Shown here one piece after another: positions 8,446 to 17,241 of a stretch of 32,174 nucleotides of DNA (the stretch's first letter is position 1; every line of letters starts with the position of its first letter). Made by a program: the position numbers and the translations under genes. The notes beneath the pieces are model-generated. The model saw nothing but the letters and a program-made list of their open reading frames with translations. It had not been told where the DNA came from and did no database searches. This DNA is from Chloroflexota bacterium (GTDB taxonomy: Bacteria > Chloroflexota > JAHJIN01), in assembly GCA_018823415.1 (NCBI GenBank), contig JAHJIN010000389.1, positions 1 through 32,174 on the forward strand, read 5' to 3'.

Positions 8446-8826
8446 CTAACTGCGCCGGGGGAACACGAACGCGGCCAGCGCCCCGATGATCGCCAGCAGC
8501 CCCAGCGTCTTGAGCACGCTGAACGTGCAGCCCAGGGCCAAGGACAGGCTCTGCATCTGCCCGGCCGCATCGCGCATGGTCATACCCTGCTCGGTCATCA
8601 GCAGCGGCCAGACGGACGTGAATGCGCCGGCTACGAGCTGGAGGAACAGCAGTACGGCCAGCGCGATAAAGCCACCCAGGGCCAGGCCGCCGGCCAGCTT
8701 GCGCCCGCGCGTCAGGGCCACCACACCGATGACGGCCCCGATGGTGAGCGCGATAAAGACCGGACACTGGATCACCAACTGCGTGATGGTGGACACAAGC
8801 ACCACTTGCGTGAGATCGACTGACAT
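8446..8826 (-). CDS. Small integral membrane protein of unknown function
   Basis: The 126 residues form three to four hydrophobic helices: about 8-35 (VVLVSTITQLVIQCPVFIAL), 45-70 (GLALGGFIALAVLLFLQLVA), possibly 88-100, and 100-122 (TLGLLAIIGALAAFVF). I recognise no family. There are no obvious catalytic or metal-binding residues. The start is ATG 8824-8826 behind a good GGAGGT. The gene sits between the four sulfatase-fold genes and the Crp-type regulator on the same strand, with gaps of 39 and 45 bases, so it could be the end of that operon or the start of a crp transcript. Confidence 0.65.
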   Translation of the reverse strand: MSVDLTQVVLVSTITQLVIQCPVFIALTIGAVIGVVALTRGRKLAGGLALGGFIALAVLLFLQLVAGAFTSVWPLLMTEQGMTMRDAAGQMQSLSLALGCTFSVLKTLGLLAIIGALAAFVFPRRS

Positions 8827-8865
8827 GGGGCACCTCCGGATTCAGGATTCGGGTTTCTGCGTTGG

Positions 8866-10689
8866 CTAGTATCCCAGGTTGCGCAGGCGCTCCTGGGTAG
8901 CTGGGTCGATGGCCCCTGCCTGCGACGGGGCCACGGCGTGGGCCTGGGCATAGGCCAACAGGCTATCCAGCTCGGCTTGCAGGGTTTGCACCAGGCCCGG
9001 CGCGCTGGCGCTCAGGTCGTGGTGCTCGCCGGGGTCCGCTGTCAGGTCAAAGACCAGCGTGGGTGGGGTGAGGCGCGGGTGCTCCGGCGCGGTGCGGATC
9101 AGTTTTTCATCGCCCATCTGCACGGCGCGCATGGGATAGCGGGCCTGGTAAATGGTTTCGGCAAACAGGATGGTGGCCCGGGGCGGCGCATCTGGTTCGG
9201 GCCGCAGGCTCACGCCCTGCATCCCGGCCGGGACCGGCACGCCGGCCGCGTCCAGCACGGTGGGGGCAATGTCCAGGCTGCGGGCCACGCCCCCGTCGGC
9301 GGTCCCGGCCCCGGCGCCGCCCGGGTACTTGACGATGAGCGGCACGCGCAGTTGCTCTTCGTACAGCGTGGCCCCGTGGCCCCAGCCCCCGTGCTCGAAA
9401 AATTCTTCGCCGTGGTCAGCTGTGAACACGACGAGGGTGTCATCATAAAGCCCCAGCGCCTTCAGTTCGTCAAACAACGCACCCAGGTGCGCGTCCAGGT
9501 AGGCCACCTCGCCGTCGTACAGGCCCTTGACCCAGGGGGCCTGGTCCGGCGGCAGCGCGTCCATAAAGGCGACGCCGTCGTAGGGGTGCTGGAAGTACGG
9601 CGTGTGCGGGTCCATGTAGTGGACATAGAGAAAAAAACGCTCGCCGCGATGGGCCGCCAGCCAGGGTAGCACGGTGCGGTTAACCGCCTCGGCCTCCTGG
9701 TAGTATGGCCCGGGCCAGGTGCCGAACGTCTGCCGCTGCCAGCGGCCCACGTCCAGTTTTCGATAGGCCCACAGCAGCGCCCGATGGATCGCCAGCCGGG
9801 CCGCGGCCGAAGGAGCCAGGAACGGGTCGGCCGGCTCCAGGTACACATAACTGTCAAAGCCCTGGTCAAAGCCAAACTCGGGCGTGATGTAGGCATTGGT
9901 GACGACGCCGGCGGTCTGATAGCCCTGCTCGTGCAGCGCCTCGGCGAGAGTGGCGGCATCGGCCGGGAGCCGGCTGTCGGCATTGACGGCCTGGTGCGAC
10001 GACGGATACAGCGACGTGAAGATGGTCGCCACCGAGGGCTTGGTCCACGATGCCTGGGCGCTCATGCGGCGATAGAGCACGCCGTCGCCGGCCAGCGCGT
10101 CGATGTGGGGCGTGGCCGGCGCGGCCTTTGCATAGCACGACAGGTGGTCGGCGCGCAGGGCATCGCCCACGATGAGGATGACGTTGGGCTGGTCGCGGAG
10201 ATTCGGCGGCACGGTCACATCGCTGGCCGGCGACCAACCAGCCACCGTACCGACGACCACACTCAACAAGACCAGGGCCACATAGACAGCCAGGCTGCCG
10301 CCGGGCCGGGCCAGCCACCGGCCCCGGGGCCGGCGCGTCAACCACCACGCACCGCCGGCCAGCAACAGGCTAGCCAGCACGGCCGCGCTGCCAGCCAGCG
10401 CCGACCGGGCCTGGTAAAACGCGATGGGCGCCAGGAGCGCGGCGCAGACCAGGCCCAGCACCAGGCTCCAGCCATTGGCCGAGCGCCGCCAGAGCGCCAG
10501 TAGCAGGCCCAGGACCAAGCCCAGCGCCGTGCCCAGCAGCCCATAAGCGAGCACGGCATAGGCCAGCGCCGTGAGCACATCGGCCTGGCCGGCCTGCGCG
10601 ACCAATCCCACCACCTCGGCCACCCCGACGAGTCCCCCGGCCACCAGTCCGGCGCCAATGCCCTGGATAATGTATCGCCGGCGGTTCAT
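8866..10689 (-). CDS. Membrane-anchored sulfatase-fold protein 1 (alkaline phosphatase superfamily)
   Basis: The 607 residues contain about four to five N-terminal membrane helices (residues 5-150), then an extracytoplasmic sulfatase-type domain. Metal-site motifs are visible: NVILIVGDALRADHLSCY (first Asp near 174) and FTADHGEEFFEHGGWGHG (DHG near 425). The nucleophile segment reads SWTKPSVATIFTSLYPSSH, placing Thr near 216 where formylglycine sulfatases have Cys or Ser in C/S-x-P-x-R. The Arg is also absent. Phospho-group transfer or hydrolysis is therefore at least as likely as sulfate ester cleavage; the substrate is unknown. The C-terminus is ERLRNLGY. It starts at ATG 10687-10689, two bases after the stop of the preceding paralogue, and is the last of four tandem copies. 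Confidence 0.85.
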   Translation of the reverse strand: MNRRRYIIQGIGAGLVAGGLVGVAEVVGLVAQAGQADVLTALAYAVLAYGLLGTALGLVLGLLLALWRRSANGWSLVLGLVCAALLAPIAFYQARSALAGSAAVLASLLLAGGAWWLTRRPRGRWLARPGGSLAVYVALVLLSVVVGTVAGWSPASDVTVPPNLRDQPNVILIVGDALRADHLSCYAKAAPATPHIDALAGDGVLYRRMSAQASWTKPSVATIFTSLYPSSHQAVNADSRLPADAATLAEALHEQGYQTAGVVTNAYITPEFGFDQGFDSYVYLEPADPFLAPSAAARLAIHRALLWAYRKLDVGRWQRQTFGTWPGPYYQEAEAVNRTVLPWLAAHRGERFFLYVHYMDPHTPYFQHPYDGVAFMDALPPDQAPWVKGLYDGEVAYLDAHLGALFDELKALGLYDDTLVVFTADHGEEFFEHGGWGHGATLYEEQLRVPLIVKYPGGAGAGTADGGVARSLDIAPTVLDAAGVPVPAGMQGVSLRPEPDAPPRATILFAETIYQARYPMRAVQMGDEKLIRTAPEHPRLTPPTLVFDLTADPGEHHDLSASAPGLVQTLQAELDSLLAYAQAHAVAPSQAGAIDPATQERLRNLGY

Positions 10690-10691
10690 GG

Positions 10692-12644
10692 CTAGTATCC
10701 CAACTGCTGCAAACGCTGCCGCGTGGCCGCGTCCAACTCGCGGGACTGGCCCTCGACGGCGTGGGCCAGGGCGTCGGTCAGCACCCGGTCCAACCGGGCG
10801 CGCAGGGCAGCCACCGTGTCCGGCGTCGCATCAGCCAGGTTGTGCTGCTCGCCGGGGTCGGCGTGCAGGTCGAACAGGGCCATGGCCGGCAGGCCCCGGG
10901 GATTGCCGGGGTTGGCCAGGACCAGCTTGAACTGGTCGATGCGAATGCTCTGCAAGACATGGCCCTCGCGGTCTTCTTCGGCAAACTGGTCGGCGGGCCG
11001 GGCCGAGCGGAGCGGGCGCAGGCTGAGGCCCTGCATCGCCTCAGGGATGGGCAACTCGAGCACGTCCAGGATGGTGGGCGCGATATCCAGGCTGCGAGCG
11101 AACTGGACGTCGGTCTGGCCGGCCTCGGCGTGGCCTGGGTACTTGATGATGAGCGGCACAGCGATTTGCTCCTGGTATAGCGTGGTGCCGTGGCCCCACC
11201 AGCCGTGCTCGACAAACTCTTCGCCGTGGTCGGCGGTGAACACGATGAGAGCGTCGTCGTACAGACCCAGCGCCTTCAACTCGTCAAACAGCGCGCCCAG
11301 GTGGGTGTCCAGAAACGCAATTTCGCCGTCATAGAGCCGGAGCATGGCCGGGGCCTCGGTCGCGGGCGGCTCGGGCGGGGCGGCCCGGCCGGCCGTGTGC
11401 CCGTCGTAAGGATGCGCATAATACGGCTGGTGCGGGTCCATATAGTGCAAATAGAGGAAAAAGCGCGTGTCGCGGTTGGCTTGCAGCCACGACCGGGCCC
11501 GGGCCGTCAGCACCTCGGCGTCCTGATAAAACTCGTTGTGAGCGTACTCGGCCGGCGTCACGAACGGGCGACGCAGGGCATAGAGCAGCGAGTACACGGC
11601 AAAACGCGACGAGGTGGGCGACGCGAAAAAGGGATAGCTCGGGGTCAGGAACTCGTACTCGTCATAGCCCTGCTGAAAGTTGAACGCCGGCGAGACCTGG
11701 ATATTGGTGGTGAACCCGGCGGTGTGATAGCCCTGGGCTTGCAGCACCTCAGGCAGCGTGGTGACGGCGTCGGGCAGCAGGTCGCGCTGGGTGATGGCCC
11801 GGTGCGACGACGGGTACAGGGACGTGAGCATGGTGGCGGCCGACGGCCGGGTCCACGATGCCTGGCCCTGCATTTCGCGATAGAGCACGCCGTCGCCGGC
11901 CAAGGCGTCGATGCGGGGCGTGGCCGGCGCTGTGTCGGCATCCACACCCGCAGGGAGCTGCGCCGGACGCTGTGCGTAACACGATAGGTGATCGGCGCGC
12001 AGGGTATCGGCCACGATGAACACAACAACGTCCGGCGGACCTTGCCGGGCATTGGGCCGGTCGCGCAGGTCCGGCGGGATGCCGGAGGGCGTGGCGCCGG
12101 CGCGGACCAGGGTGTCGGCCAGGGCCGGCGCGGCCGAGAGCAGGGCCGCGGCGACGAGAGCCACGGCATAGACGGCCAGCGACCAGCGGGCCTCGGCACC
12201 GCGCCGAGGCCATCGGCGCTGGCGTAACAGCCGCCAGACCACCAGCGCCACCAGCAGCCCGGCGACGAACAGCAGCCCGTCCAGCGCCAGGCTATCCACT
12301 GACCACGGCTGCCCGGCGGTATAGAGCACGTCGTGGCGCAGGCGGTTGCGTACCACCACCCACAACCCCAGCCCGAACACCAGCGCGGCGGTGCCGGCCC
12401 AGGCATCGATGTCACGACCTCGGAATGCGCCCCACGCGCCGCTCGCCAGCCCCAGCGCCAGGCCGGCGGCCAGACCCAGCAGACCATAGGCCACGACGGC
12501 ATAGAGCAACCCTTCGACGGGCCGCGCGCTCCGGTCCAGGCCCACCAGGATGAGCACCTCGGTCAGGCCCACGGCGGCCCCGGCCAGCAGGCCGGCGCCC
12601 AGGCCCCGGGCGATGGATTGCACCAGGCGAGACGGACCGGCCAT
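10692..12644 (-). CDS. Membrane-anchored sulfatase-fold protein 2
   Basis: The 650 residues start at ATG 12642-12644 (MAGPSRLVQSIARGLGAGLL), one base after the TGA of paralogue 3. The frame is open further upstream, but that stretch overlaps the previous gene. Membrane helices fill about residues 10-200, beginning with the AGLLAGAAVGLTEVLILVGL segment shared with copy 4. The catalytic domain has VVVFIVADTLRADHLSCY, the Thr segment SWTRPSAATMLTSLYPSSH and FTADHGEEFVEHGWWGHG. An LHYMDPHQPYYAHPYDGH segment is shared with the other copies and holds candidate substrate-side His residues. The tail is QRLQQLGY. Nucleotide and protein similarity to the neighbours indicates tandem duplication. Substrate is unknown. 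Confidence 0.85.
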   Translation of the reverse strand: MAGPSRLVQSIARGLGAGLLAGAAVGLTEVLILVGLDRSARPVEGLLYAVVAYGLLGLAAGLALGLASGAWGAFRGRDIDAWAGTAALVFGLGLWVVVRNRLRHDVLYTAGQPWSVDSLALDGLLFVAGLLVALVVWRLLRQRRWPRRGAEARWSLAVYAVALVAAALLSAAPALADTLVRAGATPSGIPPDLRDRPNARQGPPDVVVFIVADTLRADHLSCYAQRPAQLPAGVDADTAPATPRIDALAGDGVLYREMQGQASWTRPSAATMLTSLYPSSHRAITQRDLLPDAVTTLPEVLQAQGYHTAGFTTNIQVSPAFNFQQGYDEYEFLTPSYPFFASPTSSRFAVYSLLYALRRPFVTPAEYAHNEFYQDAEVLTARARSWLQANRDTRFFLYLHYMDPHQPYYAHPYDGHTAGRAAPPEPPATEAPAMLRLYDGEIAFLDTHLGALFDELKALGLYDDALIVFTADHGEEFVEHGWWGHGTTLYQEQIAVPLIIKYPGHAEAGQTDVQFARSLDIAPTILDVLELPIPEAMQGLSLRPLRSARPADQFAEEDREGHVLQSIRIDQFKLVLANPGNPRGLPAMALFDLHADPGEQHNLADATPDTVAALRARLDRVLTDALAHAVEGQSRELDAATRQRLQQLGY

Positions 12645-12645
12645 C

Positions 12646-14121
12646 TCAGTAACCCAGTTCCCGCAGGCGCTCGCGGGTGGCGGCGTCCAGCTCGCGGGAT
12701 TGGCCCTGCACGGCCCGGCCCTCGGCATAGGCCAGGGCCTCGTCTAGCCCGGCGCGCAATTGCCGCACGGTATCGGGCTTTTGGTCGGCGAGGTTGTGCT
12801 GCTCGCCGGGGTCGGCGCGCAGGTCGAACAGGGCCACGGCCGGCAAGCCCCGGGGGTTGCCCTCGTTGACGAGGATGAGCTTGTACTGGCTGTCGCGCAG
12901 GGAGCGGATCACGTTGCCCTGGCGGTTCTCTTCGGCAAAGGCGGACCGGGCGCGCGCGGCAGACGCGCCGGGGCGCAGGCTCACGCCTTGCATCGCCGCC
13001 GGGACCGGCACGCCGGCCACGTCCAGCACGGTGGGGGCAATGTCCAGGCTGCGCGCCAGGCCGGTGTCGATGGCACTCGCGCCCGCGCTGCCGGGGTACT
13101 TGATGATGAGCGGCACGTGCAGTTGCTCCTGGTACAGGGTGCGCCCGTGGCCCCAGTTCTCATGCTCGTACAGCTCCTCACCGTGGTCGGCGGTCAGGAT
13201 AATGAGGGCATCATCATACAGGCCCCGCGCCTTGAGCTGGGCGAACAAGGCGCCCAGTTGTGCGTCCAGATACGCGACTTCGCCGTGATAGAGCGCACGG
13301 AGCCGGGGGGCGCGCTCGGCCGGAGCGTCAGCAGCCACAGCCCCCGCGCCGACGCCATTATACGGATGCGCGTAATACGGCTGGTGCGGGTCCATGTAGT
13401 GCAGATACAAAAAGAACGGTGTCTCGGGCCGCTCGTCCAGCCAATCAAAGACATGCTGGTTCACCACGCCGGCGTCCTGGTAGCGCCGGCTCGCCGGCCC
13501 AGCCGACAGAGCCAGCGAGGCCGCGCGTAGTTGTTGAATGGTGGTCGAGATGCCCCAGGTGGGCGCCGGCCCCACAGCCAGGAACGGATGCGTCGAGTCC
13601 AGGTAGGTGTACTCGTCATAGCCCTGCTGAAAGTTGAAACGCTGCGACGTGAACGTGTTGGCGGTGAGGCCCACGGTATGATAGCCCTGCTCGCGCAGCA
13701 CCTCGGGCAAGGTCAGCACGTCGTCCGGCAGCAGGTCAGTCTCGACGATGGCCCGGTGTGATGACGGATAAAGCGACGTGAAGATGGTAGCAACGGAGGG
13801 TTTGGTCCATGAGGCCTGGGCGCTCGCGTCGCGATAGCGCACGCTGTCCCGGGCCAGTGCGTCGATGTGGGGCGTGTGATTGGCCGGGTAGCCGGCGCCG
13901 GGGGATTGGGTGTCCACACCCACAGGGGGCTGCGCCGGACGCTGTGCATAGCACGACAGATGGTCGGCGCGCAGAGCGTCGGCCACGATGAGGATGATGA
14001 CTGGTGGCGGCTCGGGCGCACGTACGCCCGGGCCGGCAGTGAGCCCCGGCGTCGCACCCAGTAGCGCTATCACGACCAAGCCCACCAGGCATAGACCCAG
14101 GGCAGAATGACTCTTGCCCAA
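12646..14121 (-). CDS. Sulfatase-fold protein 3, short form with a single N-terminal helix
   Basis: The 491 residues have one hydrophobic segment (about 8-30, ALGLCLVGLVVIALLGATPG), so this copy is either anchored by one helix or released by signal peptidase. The other three copies have a multi-helix N-terminus. The catalytic core is conserved: VIILIVADALRADHLSCY, SWTKPSVATIFTSLYPSSH with Thr as presumed nucleophile, LTADHGEELYEHENWGHG, and tail ERLRELGY. The start is TTG 14119-14121. I chose it because AGGGG lies 7 bases upstream and no ATG or GTG is available between the in-frame stop and the hydrophobic segment. It follows copy 4 by 45 bases, the largest gap between the sulfatase-fold genes. 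That gap holds three imperfect 7-base repeats of the type TTTGACG near 14145-14163. Confidence 0.83.
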   Translation of the reverse strand: MGKSHSALGLCLVGLVVIALLGATPGLTAGPGVRAPEPPPVIILIVADALRADHLSCYAQRPAQPPVGVDTQSPGAGYPANHTPHIDALARDSVRYRDASAQASWTKPSVATIFTSLYPSSHRAIVETDLLPDDVLTLPEVLREQGYHTVGLTANTFTSQRFNFQQGYDEYTYLDSTHPFLAVGPAPTWGISTTIQQLRAASLALSAGPASRRYQDAGVVNQHVFDWLDERPETPFFLYLHYMDPHQPYYAHPYNGVGAGAVAADAPAERAPRLRALYHGEVAYLDAQLGALFAQLKARGLYDDALIILTADHGEELYEHENWGHGRTLYQEQLHVPLIIKYPGSAGASAIDTGLARSLDIAPTVLDVAGVPVPAAMQGVSLRPGASAARARSAFAEENRQGNVIRSLRDSQYKLILVNEGNPRGLPAVALFDLRADPGEQHNLADQKPDTVRQLRAGLDEALAYAEGRAVQGQSRELDAATRERLRELGY

Positions 14122-14166
14122 CGAAACACCCCTACGCGTAACGCATGACGTTTGACGCTTGACGGC

Positions 14167-16104
14167 TCAATACCCCAGTTGTCGCAGGCGCTCCCGGGTA
14201 GCGGCGTCCAGCTCGCCAGACTGACCGGCCACAGCGCTGGCCTCGGCAAAGGCCACGATGCGCTCCAGGGCAGCCTGGAGCAGGCGCACGGTGTCCGGCT
14301 CTTCGGCAGCCAAATTGGTCAACTCGCCGGGGTCACCGCGCAGGTCGAACAGCTCTGTCGTCGGCAAGCCCCGGGGGTTGCCCTCGTTGGCGGTGATGAG
14401 CTTGGCGTGGCCGGTGCGGATGGAGTGGAGCACGTTGCCCTCGTGGTCTTCTTCGGCAAAGAGGGCCTCGGCGCGAGGGGCCTCGGCGCCGGGCCGGACG
14501 CTCACGCCCTGCCAAGTTTCCGGGGCCGGGACGCCCAGCACGTCCAGGATAGTGGGCGCGATGTCCAGGCTACGGGCGAATTCGTCGTCCGTGGTGCCGG
14601 CGCCCACAGGATTCTGTGGGGGGGCCTGCTTGGGATACTTGATGATGAGCGGCACGGCGAGCTGCTCTTCGTACAGGGTGGTGCCGTGCCACCAGCCGCC
14701 GTGCTCGAAAAACTCTTCGCCGTGGTCGCCGGTGAGGACGATAAGGGCATCATCGTAGAGGCCCTGCTGTTTGAGGACGGCGAACAACCGGCCCAGGTAA
14801 TCGTCCAGATACGAGACCTCGCCGTCGTAGAGCTGGCTGAGGGCCGCGGCCTGGGCCGGGTCCGGGTTGGGCGTCGATACCCGGGCCACGCCCTCGCCGT
14901 CGAACGGGTGCGCAAAATACGGGTCGTGGGGATCCATGTAGTGAATAAACAGGAAAAAGCGCGAGTCCTGGTTCGATTCCAGCCACGGCAGCACATGCTC
15001 GTTCACCACCTCGGCCGGCTGGTAGAAATACTGCGGGTATTTGCCCCGCGATAAGAAGCGCTCGTTGATCTGGCGCAGGCCCTGGTACACCGCAAGCTGG
15101 GACGAGGATTCGGAGGCGAAAAAGTGATAGCTGGGTTCCAGGAACACATACTCGTCGTAGCCCTGGTCAAAATTGAACGTGGGGGCCACGTTCACATTGT
15201 TGGCAAACCCGGCCGTGTGATAGCCAGCCTCTTGCAGCACCTCTGAGATCATGACCACGTCGGAGGGGAGCAGATCGGGCTTGCGGATGGCCTGGTGCGA
15301 CGAGGGGTACAGCGAGGTGAGCTGGGTCGCTACCGAGGGCTTGGTCCAGGACGCCTGGGCGCTCATCTGCGTATAGCGCACCCCGTCGACTGCCAGGGCG
15401 TCCATGTGCGGGGTCTGGTTGCCGGTGTATCCGTAACTCGACATCCGGTCCGCCCGCAGGGTATCGGCCATGATCAAGATGACGTTGGGCCGGTCGCGGA
15501 GGTCTGGCGGGATGCCGGCCGGCGTCTTGGCGCCGCCTTGCAGCGCGCCGGCCAGCGCCGGGCCGTAGGACAGCAGGGCCGCGACCACGACAAAGGCCGC
15601 GTATAGTCCCAGGCTGCCCAGGGGCCGCGCCACGAGGCGCAGTCGCCGTGCCAGCAGCCACCGCGCCACAAACCACAAGGCCAGCGTCGCCAGCGCGACG
15701 ACGAGCAGCAGGCCCAGCAGGATGAGCGTGCCGGTGACGCCGCCGGTGAGGGCCGGGTTCTCACCCAGCAGGTCCCGCTCCACGCGGTATTTGCTGATGA
15801 CGAACGCGGCCGGGCCAAAGACCGCCGCCGCATAGGTGGCCCACAGACTGGCCCGGGTCCAGCCAGGCTTGCGCCATCCTACGGAACACCACAGGCCGCC
15901 CAGCACGCCCAGTCCCAGCCCACCTACCAGGCCAAATACGCTGTAAGCTACGACGGCATAAAAGAGGGCTTCCAGGTCGCGGAGGCTGCCCTTGAGCACC
16001 ACCAGCAGCAGCACTTCCAGGATACCGACCTTGGCGCCGGCCAGCAGGCCGGCCGTGGCCCCGGTCGCCAGGTGACCCAGGAAACTCGTGCGCGATTCGC
16101 TCAT
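14167..16104 (-). CDS. Membrane-anchored sulfatase-fold protein 4
   Basis: The 645 residues start at ATG 16102-16104, overlapping the TGA of the flippase-like gene (ATGA overlap) behind GGGAGG, which is a sign of translational coupling. The frame is open much further upstream but only as a shadow of the flippase gene. Membrane helices occupy about 10-200 (AGLLAGAKVGILEVLLLVVL first). The extracytoplasmic domain has NVILIMADTLRADRMSSYGY, SWTKPSVATQLTSLYPSSH (Thr nucleophile position), LHYMDPH replaced by IHYMDPHDPYFAHPFDGE, and LTGDHGEEFFEHGGWWHG. The tail is ERLRQLGY. It is the first of the four tandem copies and the one directly linked to the flippase. Substrate is unknown. Confidence 0.85.
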   Translation of the reverse strand: MSESRTSFLGHLATGATAGLLAGAKVGILEVLLLVVLKGSLRDLEALFYAVVAYSVFGLVGGLGLGVLGGLWCSVGWRKPGWTRASLWATYAAAVFGPAAFVISKYRVERDLLGENPALTGGVTGTLILLGLLLVVALATLALWFVARWLLARRLRLVARPLGSLGLYAAFVVVAALLSYGPALAGALQGGAKTPAGIPPDLRDRPNVILIMADTLRADRMSSYGYTGNQTPHMDALAVDGVRYTQMSAQASWTKPSVATQLTSLYPSSHQAIRKPDLLPSDVVMISEVLQEAGYHTAGFANNVNVAPTFNFDQGYDEYVFLEPSYHFFASESSSQLAVYQGLRQINERFLSRGKYPQYFYQPAEVVNEHVLPWLESNQDSRFFLFIHYMDPHDPYFAHPFDGEGVARVSTPNPDPAQAAALSQLYDGEVSYLDDYLGRLFAVLKQQGLYDDALIVLTGDHGEEFFEHGGWWHGTTLYEEQLAVPLIIKYPKQAPPQNPVGAGTTDDEFARSLDIAPTILDVLGVPAPETWQGVSVRPGAEAPRAEALFAEEDHEGNVLHSIRTGHAKLITANEGNPRGLPTTELFDLRGDPGELTNLAAEEPDTVRLLQAALERIVAFAEASAVAGQSGELDAATRERLRQLGY

Positions 16105-17165
16105 GCTTCGCCTCCCGCCGGCGTTTCCCCGGTGGGGACGTCGGCAAGCGGCGCCGCCAGCGGCTTGGCGCCCGGCTCCACGCGCTGGATGTCCGGGCGA
16201 TAGGTGTCTGGCCGCAGGGCATAGATGAGACCGCCGGGCAGGCTCAGGATCAGGCCGCACCAGAAGCCCAGGTGCCCCAGCAAGAATGCCTGCGATTCGG
16301 GGACGCCGATCCGGCCCAGCAGCCCCACGAACGTCAGCTCGCGCGCGCCCTCGCCGCCAATGGTCGGCAGGCCCACCGTCGCCGCGATCATGAGCGGGCC
16401 GACGAACAGGATGTCCGCGAGTTGCACCGGCGCGTTCACCGATAGAGCCGTGAAATAGTAGACCAGCGTGGTGAACAGGTGGACGAGGATACCAAAGAAC
16501 ACGGCCACGGCCAGCAGCCGTTTCTGGCGCTCGTAGGCGCTCACGGCCCGGGCGATCTGCTTGAGCTTGCCTTCGAATTTGCTGGTGCCGGGGAGGTTGA
16601 GGTTCAGGAACCAGACGATAACGCCGGGCTTGATGAGCAGGACAAAGGCGACGGTCACCGGCACGCAAAAGATGATAAAGATGGGAACGAGAGCCTCGAT
16701 GGGTAAGATACTCATCCCGGCCGGCACCGTCACCACGATGAGCAGCGACAGGGCAAAGAACCCGATGATCTTTTCCACCAGGATCACCGTCACCGAGTCG
16801 ATGGTGGCATGGGCGTGGCGGGCGATGTCATAGGCCCGGTAGGCGTCCAGCCCCAGGGTGCTGGGCAGAAAAGTGCCAAAGAACCGGCCCACCAGGAACG
16901 TGCCCACCAGGTGGCGCATGGGCACCCGGATGCCCTGCCCGATGAGCAGTATGTTCCAGCGCAGGATGCTGGACGCGATGGCCCCGGCCTGAAAGACCAG
17001 CGCCACCAGGAACCAGGCCGGGTTCATCTGCTGGATGTCCTGGACCAGTTGGTTCAGGTCAATGCGGGTGAGCAAAAAGCCGAGAAGCGCCACGGTGAAG
17101 CCGACCCGGATGACCCAGCCCAGCCGGCCCTGAAACAGGCGTAGAAAACCACGTACGATACTCAA
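16101..17165 (-). CDS. Flippase-like integral membrane protein (lysylphosphatidylglycerol synthase TM / UPF0104 type)
   Basis: The 354 residues are highly hydrophobic with about eight membrane helices. The family pattern is visible: RIDLNQLVQDIQQMNPAWFL near the start, then SILRWNILLIGQGIRVPMRH and VGRFFGTFLPSTLGLDAYRAY, followed by VEKIIGFFALSLLIVV and a GGEGARELTF segment late in the protein. Related proteins are found with lipid or polyprenyl-sugar pathways and are thought to move or handle lipid intermediates; activity here is inferred. The start is probably TTG 17163-17165 with GGAGGT 9 bases upstream, since no ATG or GTG fits better. It overlaps sulfatase-fold gene 4 by four bases and follows the phosphodiesterase-like gene by 76 bases. 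Confidence 0.85.
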   Translation of the reverse strand: MSIVRGFLRLFQGRLGWVIRVGFTVALLGFLLTRIDLNQLVQDIQQMNPAWFLVALVFQAGAIASSILRWNILLIGQGIRVPMRHLVGTFLVGRFFGTFLPSTLGLDAYRAYDIARHAHATIDSVTVILVEKIIGFFALSLLIVVTVPAGMSILPIEALVPIFIIFCVPVTVAFVLLIKPGVIVWFLNLNLPGTSKFEGKLKQIARAVSAYERQKRLLAVAVFFGILVHLFTTLVYYFTALSVNAPVQLADILFVGPLMIAATVGLPTIGGEGARELTFVGLLGRIGVPESQAFLLGHLGFWCGLILSLPGGLIYALRPDTYRPDIQRVEPGAKPLAAPLADVPTGETPAGGEA

Positions 17166-17191
17166 GTGATGTGTACCTCCATTTCAGTAGA

Positions 17192-17211
17192 CCGCAGACC
17201 GCCGACTGCGG
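17192..17211. repeat. Small inverted repeat in the gap between phosphodiesterase and flippase genes
   Basis: CCGCAG (17192-17197) and CTGCGG (17206-17211) form a 6-bp stem. The word GACCGCAG recurs on both sides, giving an extended GACCGCAG..CTGCGGACCGCAG layout. It resembles low-complexity intergenic repeats rather than a terminator, as no T-run follows. A smaller GGAA-TCAC-TTCC hairpin follows at about 17218-17229. Confidence 0.4.
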
Positions 17212-17241
17212 ACCGCAGGAATCACTTCCTGTGACGGTCGG

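Noticed and set aside
12645-12728. Upstream start for sulfatase-fold protein 2
   Set aside because: The extra 28 residues lie inside the end of copy 3 and lack family character; ATG 12644 matches the start of the related copy 4.
14145-14163. Three TTTGACG-like words as a regulator array or CRISPR-like repeat
   Set aside because: Only three 7-base imperfect copies without spacers; too short to mean more than chance or slippage.
14152-15054. A 300-codon plus-strand open frame opposite sulfatase-fold gene 4
   Set aside because: Composition (Gly/Val/Gln-rich, no motif) and repeated occurrence opposite each paralogue show it is the mirror of the coding strand. The same applies to frames at 9784-10503, 11190-11987, 12760-13530 and 17932-18960.
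16105-16668. N-terminal extension of sulfatase-fold protein 4 by 188 codons
   Set aside because: This stretch overlaps the flippase-like gene and reads as low-complexity Arg/Pro-rich sequence; the ATG at 16104 with GGGAGG and the following membrane helix is the natural start.
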